This document shows, one piece after another, positions 19,028-28,403 of a DNA stretch of 64,000 bases. The notes below the pieces were generated by a model. The model did no database searches and was not told the origin of the DNA. It saw nothing but the letters and a program-made list of their open reading frames with translations. A program made the translations under genes and the position numbers. Origin of the DNA: Vibrio stylophorae (GTDB lineage: Bacteria > Pseudomonadota > Gammaproteobacteria > Enterobacterales > Vibrionaceae); assembly GCF_921293875.1 (NCBI RefSeq), contig NZ_CAKLDI010000002.1, positions 434,001 through 498,000 on the forward strand, given 5' to 3'. Within the stretch, counting starts at the first letter, position 1. Each line of letters opens with the position of its first letter.

Positions 19028-19057
19028 AAAAAAAGCCGAGCAAACGCTCGGCTTTTT
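19028..19057 (-). terminator. Terminator of deaD
   Basis: Stem GCCGAGC (19035-19041) / GCTCGGC (19046-19052), with a seven-base T run on the minus strand. Confidence 0.85.
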
Positions 19058-19074
19058 CAAATCATCACAATGAA

Positions 19075-20964
19075 TTAGTTTTCAAAGCGTGGTTTACCAC
19101 GATGGCCTTGGCCACCTTGACCGCCTTCGCCACGGTTACGCTCGAAACGACGTTGTGGACGACGACCATCATGGTTGCTACCACGATCGCGATCACCACG
19201 GAAACCGCCGCGCTCACCACCGCGATCGCCACGGAAGCCACCGCGCTCGCCACGATCATCGTTACGACGAGGGCGGAATTCGCGCATTGGTGCATCTTCA
19301 ACCACTTGTGCATTCACATCTTGTTGACGGATACGTAGTTTACGTAGCTGGCTTGCCACTTCTTTTGGCATCTCTTTAGGAAGCTGAACAAAAGTGTGTG
19401 CAGGCGCTAGTTTAATGGCACCGATGCAATGTTTGTCGAGGCCAAGCTCATTGGCAATCGCACCAACGATGTCTTTAACTTGAACACCTTGCTCACGACC
19501 CACTTGCAACTTGTAAGTTTCCCAGTCGATGTTTGCTTGACGACGCTCGCCACGATCACGACGGTCACCGCGTTCGCCACGCTCACCGCGATCATCACGA
19601 CGACGACGACCTTTATCACGCTCAAGCGCTGCGATCATTGGATCTGGGCCGCTGTAGAATAGTGGACGTTGACCTTGCTGACCTTTCAATAGAATCGCAG
19701 CTAGTGTCACTGCGTCTACTTCAACGCTTTCTTGAAGTTTGGCAACAAGACCTAGATAAGCTTCTAGACGCTCGTCATCTTTCTTCTCGATCAATTCAGC
19801 TGCAAGACGGTTCAAACGCGCTTCAGCAACTTGGTCGCGAAGTGGCAATTGAATTTCTTGCATGTTGGTGCGAGTCACGCGCTCGATGGTGCGAAGCATG
19901 CGGATTTGGTTGGTGCGAACCAACAAAATCGCTTTACCTTGGCGACCAGCACGGCCAGTACGGCCGATACGGTGGATGTATGACTCAACATCAAATGGAA
20001 TGTCGTAGTTAAATACGTGTGTGATACGTGGCACATCAAGACCACGCGCAACAACGTCAGTCGCAACAAGAATATCAATCACACCGCGTTTGATGTGATC
20101 AACCGTGCGCTCACGTAGAGACTGAGGAATATCACCGTGTAGTGCTGCAGCTTTAAAGCCACGTGCACATAGCCAATCTGCTAGACGCTCAGTATCTTGG
20201 CGGGTACGAACGAATACGATAGACGCATCAGTTTCTTCAGTTTCAAGTAGACGAATCATCGCTTCGTCTTTCTCAACACCTTTTACAACCCAGAATTGTT
20301 GTTCAACTTTCGCAACGGTGCGGTTTTCACCAGCAACGTCGATGCGTGCAGGTTCACGCAAGAAGCGATCAACAATCTCTTTTACCATTGGTGGCATGGT
20401 TGCTGAGAATAGAACACGCTGCGCTGTTTCAGGCGCTTGTTCCATGATCCAAGTTACGTCATCAACGAAGCCCATTTTTAGCATTTCGTCTGCTTCATCA
20501 AGAATGAAGGTATGCACTTCATCAAGATGTAGACGATCACGCGTCAATAGGTCTTTCACACGGCCAGGGGTACCCACGATAATGTGCGCACCGTTACGAA
20601 GTGCACGCATTTGATCAACGATAGAAGCACCACCGTAGATCTCAAGCACTTTCAGGCCTTGAATGTTTTGACCTAGGGTCTTCATTTCAGCTGCAACCTG
20701 AATTGCAAGCTCACGAGTTGGTGCCATCACGATGGCTTGAGGCTTGTTCTGGCGAAGATCAAGTTTGTTCAAAAGCGGTAGAGAGAAAGCCGCAGTTTTA
20801 CCGGTACCGGTTTGCGCTTTGCCCAGCGCATCAACGCCAGTTAATAATTGTGGAATCGCCGCTGCCTGAATAGGCGTTGGCGCAGTAAAGCCCATGCTGT
20901 CTAGTGCGGTCAGAAGCGGAGTAGCCAATTCTAGTTGGCTAAATTGTGTCACTGATTCTTGCAT
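19075..20964 (-). CDS. deaD: ATP-dependent DEAD-box RNA helicase
   Basis: A 629-residue DEAD-box helicase of the DeaD/CsdA type, which unwinds RNA during ribosome assembly and mRNA turnover, mainly in the cold. Motifs in order: Q motif FTAPTPIQAAAIPQL, I AQTGTGKT, Ia PTRELA, II DEAD, III SAT, IV-VI with ATDVVARGLDV and HRIGRTGRAG. After the core come a CsdA-type dimerisation region and the RNA-binding DbpA-like domain (GAIANELGLDKHCIGAI). The last 70 residues form an RGG/GERGGFRGDRGG tail. It is divergent from rnb, another RNA-decay gene. Confidence 0.95.
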   Translation of the reverse strand: MQESVTQFSQLELATPLLTALDSMGFTAPTPIQAAAIPQLLTGVDALGKAQTGTGKTAAFSLPLLNKLDLRQNKPQAIVMAPTRELAIQVAAEMKTLGQNIQGLKVLEIYGGASIVDQMRALRNGAHIIVGTPGRVKDLLTRDRLHLDEVHTFILDEADEMLKMGFVDDVTWIMEQAPETAQRVLFSATMPPMVKEIVDRFLREPARIDVAGENRTVAKVEQQFWVVKGVEKDEAMIRLLETEETDASIVFVRTRQDTERLADWLCARGFKAAALHGDIPQSLRERTVDHIKRGVIDILVATDVVARGLDVPRITHVFNYDIPFDVESYIHRIGRTGRAGRQGKAILLVRTNQIRMLRTIERVTRTNMQEIQLPLRDQVAEARLNRLAAELIEKKDDERLEAYLGLVAKLQESVEVDAVTLAAILLKGQQGQRPLFYSGPDPMIAALERDKGRRRRDDRGERGERGDRRDRGERRQANIDWETYKLQVGREQGVQVKDIVGAIANELGLDKHCIGAIKLAPAHTFVQLPKEMPKEVASQLRKLRIRQQDVNAQVVEDAPMREFRPRRNDDRGERGGFRGDRGGERGGFRGDRDRGSNHDGRRPQRRFERNRGEGGQGGQGHRGKPRFEN

Positions 20965-21309
20965 CGAGTTCCCAATTTGTTAGTCATTATTTACAGGGCC
21001 TTCTCGCGGTTCACTCGCGCTCAACAGATGCAAAGACACACATCACCACAGCTCAGGCCAAATTAGCGGGGCATTCTGCGCCATTTCTAGATAAAAATCT
21101 AGAAAAAGTTGAGAAAGTTCACATTTTTTTATTTGATTTCTTGAGTTGTTAAAATTGCGGCACGTTGTTTGATCGCACTTTTGTGTATTCTTTATTCAAA
21201 ATTGTGACAATCTCGTAAGTGTGCGGGGCAACAATCCCTTTGGCTCACTTGGTTTTATCAGGTGAAATCCGTATAGTGTGACCGATTTTTCGTCGCAATC
21301 GGATTCTAC
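20965..21309. other. deaD-rnb divergent regulatory region
   Basis: A 345-base gene-free region between two divergent RNA-metabolism genes. It is long enough for an extended deaD leader, as known in enterobacteria, but no cold-shock box or RNA fold was identified by eye. Open frames here are not supported by ribosome binding sites. Confidence 0.4.
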
Positions 21310-23358
21310 ATGTTTCAAGACAACCCCCTACTGGCTCAACTAAAACAACAAATCGTTGAAAATATTCCTAAAAAGGAAGGAACCATCAAAGCAACTGAGC
21401 GTGGTTTCGGCTTTTTAGAGCTCGACGATAAGAAAAACAGCAGCATCTTTATTCCACCACCGATGATGAAAAAAGTGATTCATGGTGACAAAGTCAGCGC
21501 GCTGATTCGTACCGATAAAGACAAAGAGTCTGCTGAGCCAGAGAGTCTGATTGAAGCGGCACTGACCCGTTTCGTAGGTCGCGTGAAATTGATCAAAGGT
21601 CGCCTCAATGTGGTACCTGATCATCCACAAATTAACAATCTCCTTCGTGCCAATTGCAAAAAAGGGCTGGATCCAGAAACCCTAAAAGAAGGTGATTGGG
21701 TCGTTGCACGTCTGACTCAGCACGCACTCACCAATGACAAAGGCTTTTTGTGCCGTATTGAAGAGAAGATTGCCTCTGACGGCGATAAAATCGTGCCTTG
21801 GTGGGTTACTCTTGCCAAACACGAACTGCCAAACCAAGAGCCACAAATTGAGCGCGATTGGCAACTGCTTAATGCCGACGAAGCACGTGAAGATTTAACA
21901 GCACTGCCATTTATTACCATTGATGGTGAGTCCACCAAAGATATGGACGATGCGCTGCACACTGTAGCGAACGAAGACGGTAGCTTTACCCTCACCGTTG
22001 CCATTGCTGATCCAACCGCTTATGTCGCACCTGATGATGAGGTTGACGCGCTGGCTAAAGAGCGCAGCTTTACCATCTACTTGCCTGGCCGCAATATTCC
22101 AATGCTACCGCGTGAGCTAAGCGATGAGCTTTGTTCACTGGTTGAAGGCGAAAAACGTCCAAGCCTTTGCTGTCGCATGACCATCACCGCTGATGGCACC
22201 ATCCTTGATGACGCGACTTTCTTTAGCGCATGGATCTGCTCACAAGGCCGTTTAAGCTACGACAATGTGTCAGATTATCTTGAACAAAAAGAAGGTGCTT
22301 GGCAGCCAAATGAAGTGATTGCAGCGCAAATTGCAGCACTAAAAGACTGCGCCATGGCGCGTGCTAACTGGCGCCAACAACATGCCGTAACCTTCCCAGA
22401 TCGCCCAGATTATCGCTTTGAGCTAGATGACGACAGCGCTGTGGTTGCGATTCATATCGAGCACCGCCGCATCGCCAACCGTATGGTTGAAGAGTCAATG
22501 ATCAGCGCCAACATCTGTGCTGGTCGCATGCTTGCCAAACACTTTGGCGCCGGTGTGTTTAATACGCACGCAGGTTTTGCGCCAGAGAAAATGGACGAAA
22601 TCATGAGTGTGATGGCAGAAGCGGAAGCCCCATTTGAGCGCGAGCAGCTCACCACTGTGGAAGGCTTTAGCGCCCTACGCCGCTGGATGAACGAGCAGCC
22701 CACCACCTATTGGGATAACCGCCTACGTAAATTGCAGTCTTACAGCGAAATTGGCCACGAGCCGTTGCCACATTACGCTATGGGTTTACCACTTTACGCG
22801 ACTTGGACCTCTCCAATTCGTAAATATGGCGACATGATCAACCATCGCATGCTCAAAGGCGCAATTTCTGGCCAAGCGCCAGTGCAAATGGCGCAAGAAG
22901 GTGTGGGTGAAAGTCTGATGCTACATCGCCGTGCCCATAAAATGGCTGAGCGTGATTGTTCTGATTGGCTTTATATTGAACTGCTGACCCCTGATTTGGG
23001 CACAGATAAAACCTACCGCGCAGAAGTATTTGATATCAGCCGCGGCGGTATGCGCGTACGCTTACTTGAAAACGGCGCGGCTGCCTTTATCCCTGCACCG
23101 CTGATTCTCGCGAACAAAGAGCGTCTTGAGTGTAACGGCGACAAAGGCACCATCTGTATTGATGGCGTGGTTGAGTTCAAACTCGGTGATGAAATTGAAG
23201 TGTCACTGGCAGAGCTCAAGCCTGCGACCCGCAGCATCATCATGAAGCCAACCAAGTTGTTTGAAGATCTGCCAGCGCAAACTGAAGGCGCAGCAGATAC
23301 GAAAGCAACAGTGATTGACTCTGAAACAACGAATACAGAAGCAAAAAGCGCGGAATAA
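21310..23358 (+). CDS. rnb: Exoribonuclease II
   Basis: A 682-residue RNase II, which degrades single-stranded RNA from the 3' end. Cold-shock domains are at the N-terminus ([17 protein letters not shown]). The RNB catalytic domain shows the Mg-binding cluster [17 protein letters not shown] near residues 200-215 and the second acidic/Arg region [18 protein letters not shown]-terminal S1 domain follows ([17 protein letters not shown]). About 40 residues longer than E. coli RNase II because of an acidic, Thr/Ala-rich tail. It starts [14 protein letters not shown], as in E. coli. Confidence 0.95.
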   Translation: MFQDNPLLAQLKQQIVENIPKKEGTIKATERGFGFLELDDKKNSSIFIPPPMMKKVIHGDKVSALIRTDKDKESAEPESLIEAALTRFVGRVKLIKGRLNVVPDHPQINNLLRANCKKGLDPETLKEGDWVVARLTQHALTNDKGFLCRIEEKIASDGDKIVPWWVTLAKHELPNQEPQIERDWQLLNADEAREDLTALPFITIDGESTKDMDDALHTVANEDGSFTLTVAIADPTAYVAPDDEVDALAKERSFTIYLPGRNIPMLPRELSDELCSLVEGEKRPSLCCRMTITADGTILDDATFFSAWICSQGRLSYDNVSDYLEQKEGAWQPNEVIAAQIAALKDCAMARANWRQQHAVTFPDRPDYRFELDDDSAVVAIHIEHRRIANRMVEESMISANICAGRMLAKHFGAGVFNTHAGFAPEKMDEIMSVMAEAEAPFEREQLTTVEGFSALRRWMNEQPTTYWDNRLRKLQSYSEIGHEPLPHYAMGLPLYATWTSPIRKYGDMINHRMLKGAISGQAPVQMAQEGVGESLMLHRRAHKMAERDCSDWLYIELLTPDLGTDKTYRAEVFDISRGGMRVRLLENGAAAFIPAPLILANKERLECNGDKGTICIDGVVEFKLGDEIEVSLAELKPATRSIIMKPTKLFEDLPAQTEGAADTKATVIDSETTNTEAKSAE

Positions 23359-23707
23359 ATTCACCGCTTTTCTCAAAGCTACTGTCCATAGTCTGAATTA
23401 AAACAAAGCGCCTAGTGCTAAACACTGGGCGCTTTTTCTTTGCCCAAACCTGGCAATGATTAACCCACCCAATAGAACAACTCACTTATTTTTCAGTGAG
23501 AACTCCCATAAGCCATCAGACTGCCAGACGAATAAAGCGAGCAGGCTCACTGAGATTTAAACTCAACACAAATTATTTCAGTCCGAAATGCGCGATAAGC
23601 AACGACATGCATGAAGATTTATGAGGGTGTTCGCGCTAGATTGTAAAATCTCTAAGCTAGTTAAAACAAAACAGCATCCCATATACTTTTACATTTTGAG
23701 GTAGTTA
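23359..23707. other. Region after rnb, AT-rich at its right end
   Basis: Holds the rnb terminator and then about 270 bases without a credible gene. The sequence becomes AT-rich from about 23,560 on, which continues through the next three genes. Confidence 0.4.
23405..23438 (+). terminator. Terminator of rnb
   Basis: Hairpin AAAGCGCC-AGTG / CACT-GGCGCTTT with one bulged base on each side, followed by a T run. Confidence 0.85.
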
Positions 23708-24079
23708 ATGAGAAAAATATTTTCTTATGTACTCTCGTCATTTTTGTTAGTGCTATCCTTCAACGCCAATGCATATTTCAAATTGCGAGGTGATGCTTGG
23801 AATTTCTTCAATGAAGGAGAGAAAATTGTTTATATCAATGGTTTGATGGATGGATTGTATTTTCTAAATGATAAAACGAAAAATAACTTTATCGTCGAGG
23901 GTGTAAGCTACAAGGTCTATATCCAGAAGCTAAATCAATTCTATCTAGCACCAGAGAATAAAGCGCTACCAATTATTCTAGGCGTTGAGTATATTACCGC
24001 CGAACTTAGAGGCGCATCCCAAGAGTCTCTAGATGCAAAAATAAATGAAATGAGGAAAGTTTTTCCAATTAAATCGTAG
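23708..24079 (+). CDS. Secreted protein of unknown function (Rap1a/Tai-like layout)
   Basis: A 123-residue protein with a signal peptide (hydrophobic run 5-20, cleavage after NANA near 22). GAGG precedes the ATG. The mature part, about 100 residues, has no cysteine. FNEGEKIVYINGLMDGLYFL recalls the start of Rap1a/Tai-type periplasmic immunity proteins, but no partner toxin is adjacent and the resemblance is weak. Codon use is AT-rich compared with rnb. Confidence 0.6.
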   Translation: MRKIFSYVLSSFLLVLSFNANAYFKLRGDAWNFFNEGEKIVYINGLMDGLYFLNDKTKNNFIVEGVSYKVYIQKLNQFYLAPENKALPIILGVEYITAELRGASQESLDAKINEMRKVFPIKS

Positions 24080-24103
24080 TTGGAATCAAATATGGAGAAT
24101 AAA

Positions 24104-24391
24104 ATGAAAGACCCAGATATTGAAATTCGCAAATGGAAATTAGAGCGAGAAAAGGGATGTCTTCTATTTGTACTTCAATTTTCTATCCCAGCGCTCATTG
24201 GTATAATCTTAGCAAAAGCTATAGAACCACTACTGTCACCAGATAAAACATGGGGTTGGCTACAAACTAACGATTTACTTTTAAGTTTATTCGGCGGGTC
24301 AGTCTTCGTTTTCCCAGTGAGTTATGCGATTTGGTGGTGGCGCGAAAGAAAATATAAACGTCATATGGCAAGCATTGAACGACGTACTTAG
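24104..24391 (+). CDS. Small two-helix membrane protein, unknown function
   Basis: A 95-residue protein with a charged N-terminus (KDPDIEIRKWKLEREK) and two hydrophobic stretches (about 19-39 and 55-80), ending in a basic tail. The ATG at 24104 was chosen for the TGGAG seven bases upstream; a TTG and another ATG lie further upstream in frame. It begins 24 bases after the preceding unknown gene and is probably co-transcribed with it. I do not recognise a family. Confidence 0.5.
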   Translation: MKDPDIEIRKWKLEREKGCLLFVLQFSIPALIGIILAKAIEPLLSPDKTWGWLQTNDLLLSLFGGSVFVFPVSYAIWWWRERKYKRHMASIERRT

Positions 24392-24625
24392 GTCTCATCA
24401 ATCATATAAATGGCCAAAATGACTATCAATATACCTCTCTTTGCTCGTTTTGGCCTACTAAGGAACATCACCTAATAATGTACTCCTCTCAAATTTAAGC
24501 AATATCAACCATTTGTCACAAGTGCTTTTTGTGGCAATGATTTCAATTCATTTAAAGAAACGTAGCTCGCACATTTAGATTTTGATAATTTCATTCTAAC
24601 TCTACTAAATGTTAAGGATAACTTA

Positions 24626-25120
24626 ATGAATCAAATTTATCGTATATCTTTACTACTCATTTTTTCTTTCCTTCCAATTAGCTATGCTTCTGCAGAATGG
24701 TTTGTTCAGCGAGGCGGAGTGAATGGTGAATATTTTTCTATGCATCATCCACACTCGAGGATAGCGCAAGCACTACTCGTTCAAATCACATCACCAAACT
24801 GCAAAAAATTTATGTTAGGTGTCGGCCAGTCAATGGCTGTCGAACAAGACTTTACTAATTCGATTAATTGTAGTGCTAAAATAGATGGTTCAACCATTTA
24901 CAATGGCACATGTATAGTTGTTGGTATCGCTAACGATGATATGGTTACAATTGTAACCTCTCCAAAAAAGAACGAACTGATTTCTGTTTCAAACAATAAA
25001 ATCGTTAACGGTGTAAAATTAGTTACTTTTTCATTTAATGACGCTGATTTTAACTACGATGCAAAATCATTTAAAAAAGAGTTAAACGATCTCTCCCAAA
25101 CCTGTTCAACCTCAAAGTAA
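24626..25120 (+). CDS. Secreted protein of unknown function
   Basis: A 164-residue protein with a signal peptide (hydrophobic residues 5-22, cleavage after YASA). The mature part has four cysteines (near 53, 82, 91 and 160), suggesting disulfides in the periplasm or outside the cell. AAGGATAAC precedes the ATG. AT-rich like its neighbours. No family recognised. Confidence 0.6.
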   Translation: MNQIYRISLLLIFSFLPISYASAEWFVQRGGVNGEYFSMHHPHSRIAQALLVQITSPNCKKFMLGVGQSMAVEQDFTNSINCSAKIDGSTIYNGTCIVVGIANDDMVTIVTSPKKNELISVSNNKIVNGVKLVTFSFNDADFNYDAKSFKKELNDLSQTCSTSK

Positions 25121-25173
25121 CTGAATATCCTATTTCTAATTGCAACTCTATTATTCAGTTGAAGCATATTAAT

Positions 25174-25199
25174 AAAAAAGCCACCAGAGGTGGCTTTTT
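25174..25199 (+). terminator. Terminator of the AT-rich gene group
   Basis: Stem GCCACC (25180-25185) / GGTGGC (25189-25194), followed by five T and preceded by an A run. Confidence 0.8.
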
Positions 25200-25233
25200 C
25201 AATTTGGACTCGATGTGAATGATCAACACACCA

Positions 25234-25434
25234 TCAGTCGACGCGGGTGATCCCCCAAGGGAGCTCACGACGGCGGCGCTTTTTGGCTTTTTTGATACGC
25301 GCCATCATCCATACCAAAATCAAGGCACCAGCCAATAAGGTCAAAAGGGCAGGATCAATATTCGCAAACCAGTCCGCAATATCTGTCCAAAGCGCATTTG
25401 CTTCCGATTCAAGCTTTTCTATTTCCATTCTCAT
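25234..25434 (-). CDS. Small single-span membrane protein
   Basis: A 66-residue protein with an acidic amphipathic N-terminus, one membrane helix (about 28-46, LLTLLAGALILVWMMA) and a basic tail (KKAKKRRRRELP). The architecture is coherent and the end is clean, but the ribosome binding site is weak. Function unknown; it may be a small inner-membrane protein. Confidence 0.5.
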   Translation of the reverse strand: MRMEIEKLESEANALWTDIADWFANIDPALLTLLAGALILVWMMARIKKAKKRRRRELPWGITRVD

Positions 25435-25592
25435 TTCTCATGGGTAACGCTTAGCTTCATTACACCCTAAGCCATCACCTTATGACTATGATCAGGACGA
25501 CAAACAAGCTAAGCAGTCACATTATTTTCCTGAGATTTGCAACAAAGCTAACAAAAGCGTGACGAATGAAAACTGCGCTGCACTATAAGCCC

Positions 25593-26147
25593 TTAGCCCA
25601 TCACGATATTGGGCTTTTGCTCGATATGAAAACTCTCGGCTGTGTGCTGGTAATAGCAGCACAGGGGCTGACCCGGATCATTTTCGAGCATCGCTTCTCG
25701 GCAATAGCGCATCCCCAGTTTTTGCATCACGCGACCTGAAGCCACATTTTCCTTTAAATGGCACGCCGTGATATGGCCAATGCTCAAGCGCGTAAAGGCA
25801 TAATAAAGCAATGCCTGCGCGGCTTCTGTGCAAAAACCTTCGCCCCAAAAAGGGCTGCCAATCCAATAGCCGAGCTCCGGCCATGTTTGTTGCAATCCCT
25901 CAAGGCCAATGGCACCAATGAGAATACCAGTTTGCAAATGCGTAATGGCATAGACGCAGGAGTTATTCGCATGCTGCTGCATAGAATCAAGCCAATTTTC
26001 CGCATCCGATGTTGCATAGGGGTGCGGAATATTACGCGTCATTTGGCTCACCTGTGGATCGTCTGCCAGGCGGACGATATCGAAAATATCGGTCTCAGCA
26101 AAAGGTCTTAAACACAGTCGCTGGGTGTGTATATGTGGGCGATTCAT
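25593..26147 (-). CDS. GNAT N-acetyltransferase, RimJ/RimL type
   Basis: A 184-residue acetyltransferase. TQRLCLRPFAETD is the usual N-terminal strand of RimJ/RimL-like enzymes. LIGAIGLEGL and WPELGYWIGSPFWGEGFCTEAAQALLYYAF form the acetyl-CoA region, and CHLKENVASGRVMQKLGMRY is the signature of this subfamily. Such enzymes acetylate ribosomal protein N-termini, antibiotics or small amines; the substrate cannot be told. GGAG precedes the ATG. Confidence 0.88.
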   Translation of the reverse strand: MNRPHIHTQRLCLRPFAETDIFDIVRLADDPQVSQMTRNIPHPYATSDAENWLDSMQQHANNSCVYAITHLQTGILIGAIGLEGLQQTWPELGYWIGSPFWGEGFCTEAAQALLYYAFTRLSIGHITACHLKENVASGRVMQKLGMRYCREAMLENDPGQPLCCYYQHTAESFHIEQKPNIVMG

Positions 26148-26197
26148 GGCGCGGACTCCTACCTTAGTTGTTGTTCTAATTATTTTTTATTGAAGTT

Positions 26198-26707
26198 CTA
26201 TGAGTTATTTTCGTGCTTGTTTGGCTCGGTTTGTTCTATCGTTGTTTGCCCTGCTGTTGCTTGCTCGGTAGTCATTTGCGCTGACCTTTGTTCTATGGCG
26301 CTTTGCGCAGACACATCATCCGCCGCATCGCTCTGGTTCGTCACAGGTCCCCAGCCATTGCGTTTTTCACGGGTCCACTCACTTAGCATCAAAAAAGCAA
26401 AAAATACTGCCGCCACAGCAAACCAGTAGAAAAACATTTGAATGGCTGGCATCAAATCACCCCATTGGGTGATATCGATGGCGTGATACCAAAACAACCC
26501 AGTGGAGATCAAAGGTACCAGCATTAAGCTGATGTAGCTTGCTAACATGCCCAAAAAGCAGAGATATAACAGCCAAGCCCAGCCACGCTTGGCCGGATCA
26601 TAGCCAATAAAGCCCATGCAAAATTGCAACGACAGAATCAACATGCCCAATTGAAATATCGACCAAAGCATTGCCGCGCCAACTGCAAGCCATTGCATAA
26701 CAATCAT
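26198..26707 (-). CDS. Inner-membrane protein with Thr/Gln-rich tail
   Basis: A 169-residue protein with four likely membrane helices (about 3-33, 44-70, 72-85 and 88-107), followed by a soluble tail of about 50 residues rich in Ser, Ala, Thr and Gln (repeated TTEQ/TIEQ units). No family recognised. It lies between the GNAT and LysR genes, all in the same direction, with about 50-base gaps. Confidence 0.6.
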   Translation of the reverse strand: MIVMQWLAVGAAMLWSIFQLGMLILSLQFCMGFIGYDPAKRGWAWLLYLCFLGMLASYISLMLVPLISTGLFWYHAIDITQWGDLMPAIQMFFYWFAVAAVFFAFLMLSEWTREKRNGWGPVTNQSDAADDVSAQSAIEQRSAQMTTEQATAGQTTIEQTEPNKHENNS

Positions 26708-26754
26708 CCATGAAATTAAATTTAATCTAAAATATCATCAACTTATGTGATATT

Positions 26755-27696
26755 TCAATCTAATCCCATCTCATTAATTCGTCGTGCAATCAAGCGGCTA
26801 CATTCCTCTTTAAGCAAGGTACGTAGCCATTCTTGCGCAGGAGAGTGCTCGCTACGAGGATGCCAAATCATGGAATAATCAAAGGAGGTAAATTTGAACG
26901 GCAACGCTTTAACCACCAGATCGTAACGCTCCGCGACAAGATAGGCTAAATCTGCCGGCACCGTGATAATCAAAGGCAGCGTATCGACAATCGCCAAAGC
27001 CGCTTCTAAATGATAAGCACGCAACACCATTTTTCTTGGCGGCATATCCACCAGCGCTTGTTCAATCAATGCGCGCACCCCATCACTGATGGCGATCATC
27101 GCATGGGGGTAATGCAGGTAATCATCGAGGCTAATGTCACTGCCTGCCAATGGATGATGTTTAGAGAGCATGCAAAGCACCCCCACCCGCCCTAGCACCT
27201 CACTGCGCAGCGGCTCCACCGCGCCAATGGGGCGACAAATGGCTAAATCCGCACCATCGTAAATGAGCTGCTCGGTTAATCGGCCATATTGCAGCGGCAA
27301 AAAATCCAAACTGACCTGCGGCGCTTCTTGGTAAATTCGAGGCAGCGCAAAGGGCAAAATGGTTTGCATCGCATAATCTGTGGTCGCGATGGTAAAGGTT
27401 TGGTTGCAGCGTGTGGGATCAAATTCAGTGGGCGACAGTAACTGTCGCATCGCATCTAAGGGGGCAGAAAAAGATTGATTGAGCTCAAGCGCACGATCGG
27501 TTGGGATCAACCGCTGGCCTTGACGAGTAAAGAGCGGATCATCAAGTAAATCACGCAATCGCCCCAATACACGGCTCATGGCGGACTGACTTAAATTCAG
27601 ACGCGTCGCAGCTTTACTGACGCTCTGTTCTTCCATCAGCACGCGCAGTGCAACCAATAAATTTAGATCGCGGCGGTAAATATCTTCTAATTCCAT
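26755..27696 (-). CDS. LysR-family transcriptional regulator
   Basis: A 313-residue LysR-type regulator. The N-terminal winged helix-turn-helix (about 8-66) reads LNLLVALRVLMEEQSVSKAATRLNLS and then AMSRVLGRLRD, the standard LTTR signature of the NodD/LeuO branch. The effector domain follows from about 90 (FTIATTDYAMQTILPF). It may control the two membrane/GNAT genes downstream on the same strand, but no target is clear. AAGGGG precedes the ATG. Confidence 0.9.
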   Translation of the reverse strand: MELEDIYRRDLNLLVALRVLMEEQSVSKAATRLNLSQSAMSRVLGRLRDLLDDPLFTRQGQRLIPTDRALELNQSFSAPLDAMRQLLSPTEFDPTRCNQTFTIATTDYAMQTILPFALPRIYQEAPQVSLDFLPLQYGRLTEQLIYDGADLAICRPIGAVEPLRSEVLGRVGVLCMLSKHHPLAGSDISLDDYLHYPHAMIAISDGVRALIEQALVDMPPRKMVLRAYHLEAALAIVDTLPLIITVPADLAYLVAERYDLVVKALPFKFTSFDYSMIWHPRSEHSPAQEWLRTLLKEECSRLIARRINEMGLD

Positions 27697-27783
27697 AATG
27701 GCCCCTTGCCTCTCGCCTGATCAGTGTACTTCACCCACCCGCTTGAAATCTCGATTTTACGCAGCACGCTTTATTGATTTCAC

Positions 27784-27808
27784 AAAAAAGCGCCACATGG
27801 GCGCTTTT
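27784..27808 (-). terminator. Terminator of the MliC-type lipoprotein gene
   Basis: Stem AGCGCC / GGCGCT with loop ACAT between A and T runs, just past the stop of the minus-strand lipoprotein gene. Confidence 0.8.
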
Positions 27809-27856
27809 CTCATCTTGTTGGCTAATATCTTGTCATATCACCAGCATAGAAACCAA

Positions 27857-28246
27857 TTAAAGAGCAGATTCAACCATCACACATTGGCGATATTGTGGCT
27901 GCCACTTGCCTTGATCGTTTAGGGTATCCACAAAGCCTTCTTTCCCCTTGCTCTGCCAGCTCAAAGAGATACCATCACTAAAACGCACACCCGAGCCAGA
28001 CACAGCCTGAGGTAAGGTGTAGATTTGGCCATCAGGCAACATCACTTTGGCAAAGCTTAAGCTGCCATCAGACAAACCATAATATTTCACGGTGACCTGC
28101 GCATTGCCTTCACACTGATACACCACAGACTCGCCACCCGTGACGCTCAGCGGCGTATCGACAGTTGGCTCAAGTGGCTTCGCCGCGCAAGCCGACAAAG
28201 TTAGGGCGGCCGCAATACCGAGCATTGGAATCAATCGACGTTTCAC
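27857..28246 (-). CDS. MliC-type lysozyme-inhibitor lipoprotein
   Basis: A 129-residue lipoprotein. The signal peptide ends in the lipobox LSAC (Cys near 20). The mature part has the MliC layout: VVYQCEGNAQVTVKYY, a hydrophobic strand before LPQAVSGSGVRFSDG, and a final Cys near the C-terminus (YRQC). MliC proteins inhibit C-type lysozyme at the outer membrane or in the periplasm. The GTG at 28246 is chosen because AGAGAG lies upstream and the signal peptide starts at once; the longer open frame begins with an unlikely Arg-rich stretch. Confidence 0.75.
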   Translation of the reverse strand: MKRRLIPMLGIAAALTLSACAAKPLEPTVDTPLSVTGGESVVYQCEGNAQVTVKYYGLSDGSLSFAKVMLPDGQIYTLPQAVSGSGVRFSDGISLSWQSKGKEGFVDTLNDQGKWQPQYRQCVMVESAL

Positions 28247-28403
28247 AGTTATCTCTCTTTTTATCCTCGTATGCTTTGATTGTGCGCGCAATCGGCGTAA
28301 TTGCAAACACCCATAGGCGATTGAAAGGATGCCACGCTGGCAAGTGCGCATGGCATCGATTCATTGACACTCACAATCAGGTGATACTACGAACAGTCTC
28401 AAA

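Noticed and set aside
19089-20614. Several open frames on the plus strand across deaD
   Set aside because: They mirror the RGG-rich tail and the helicase core in other frames; repeated CGN codons open the opposite strand.
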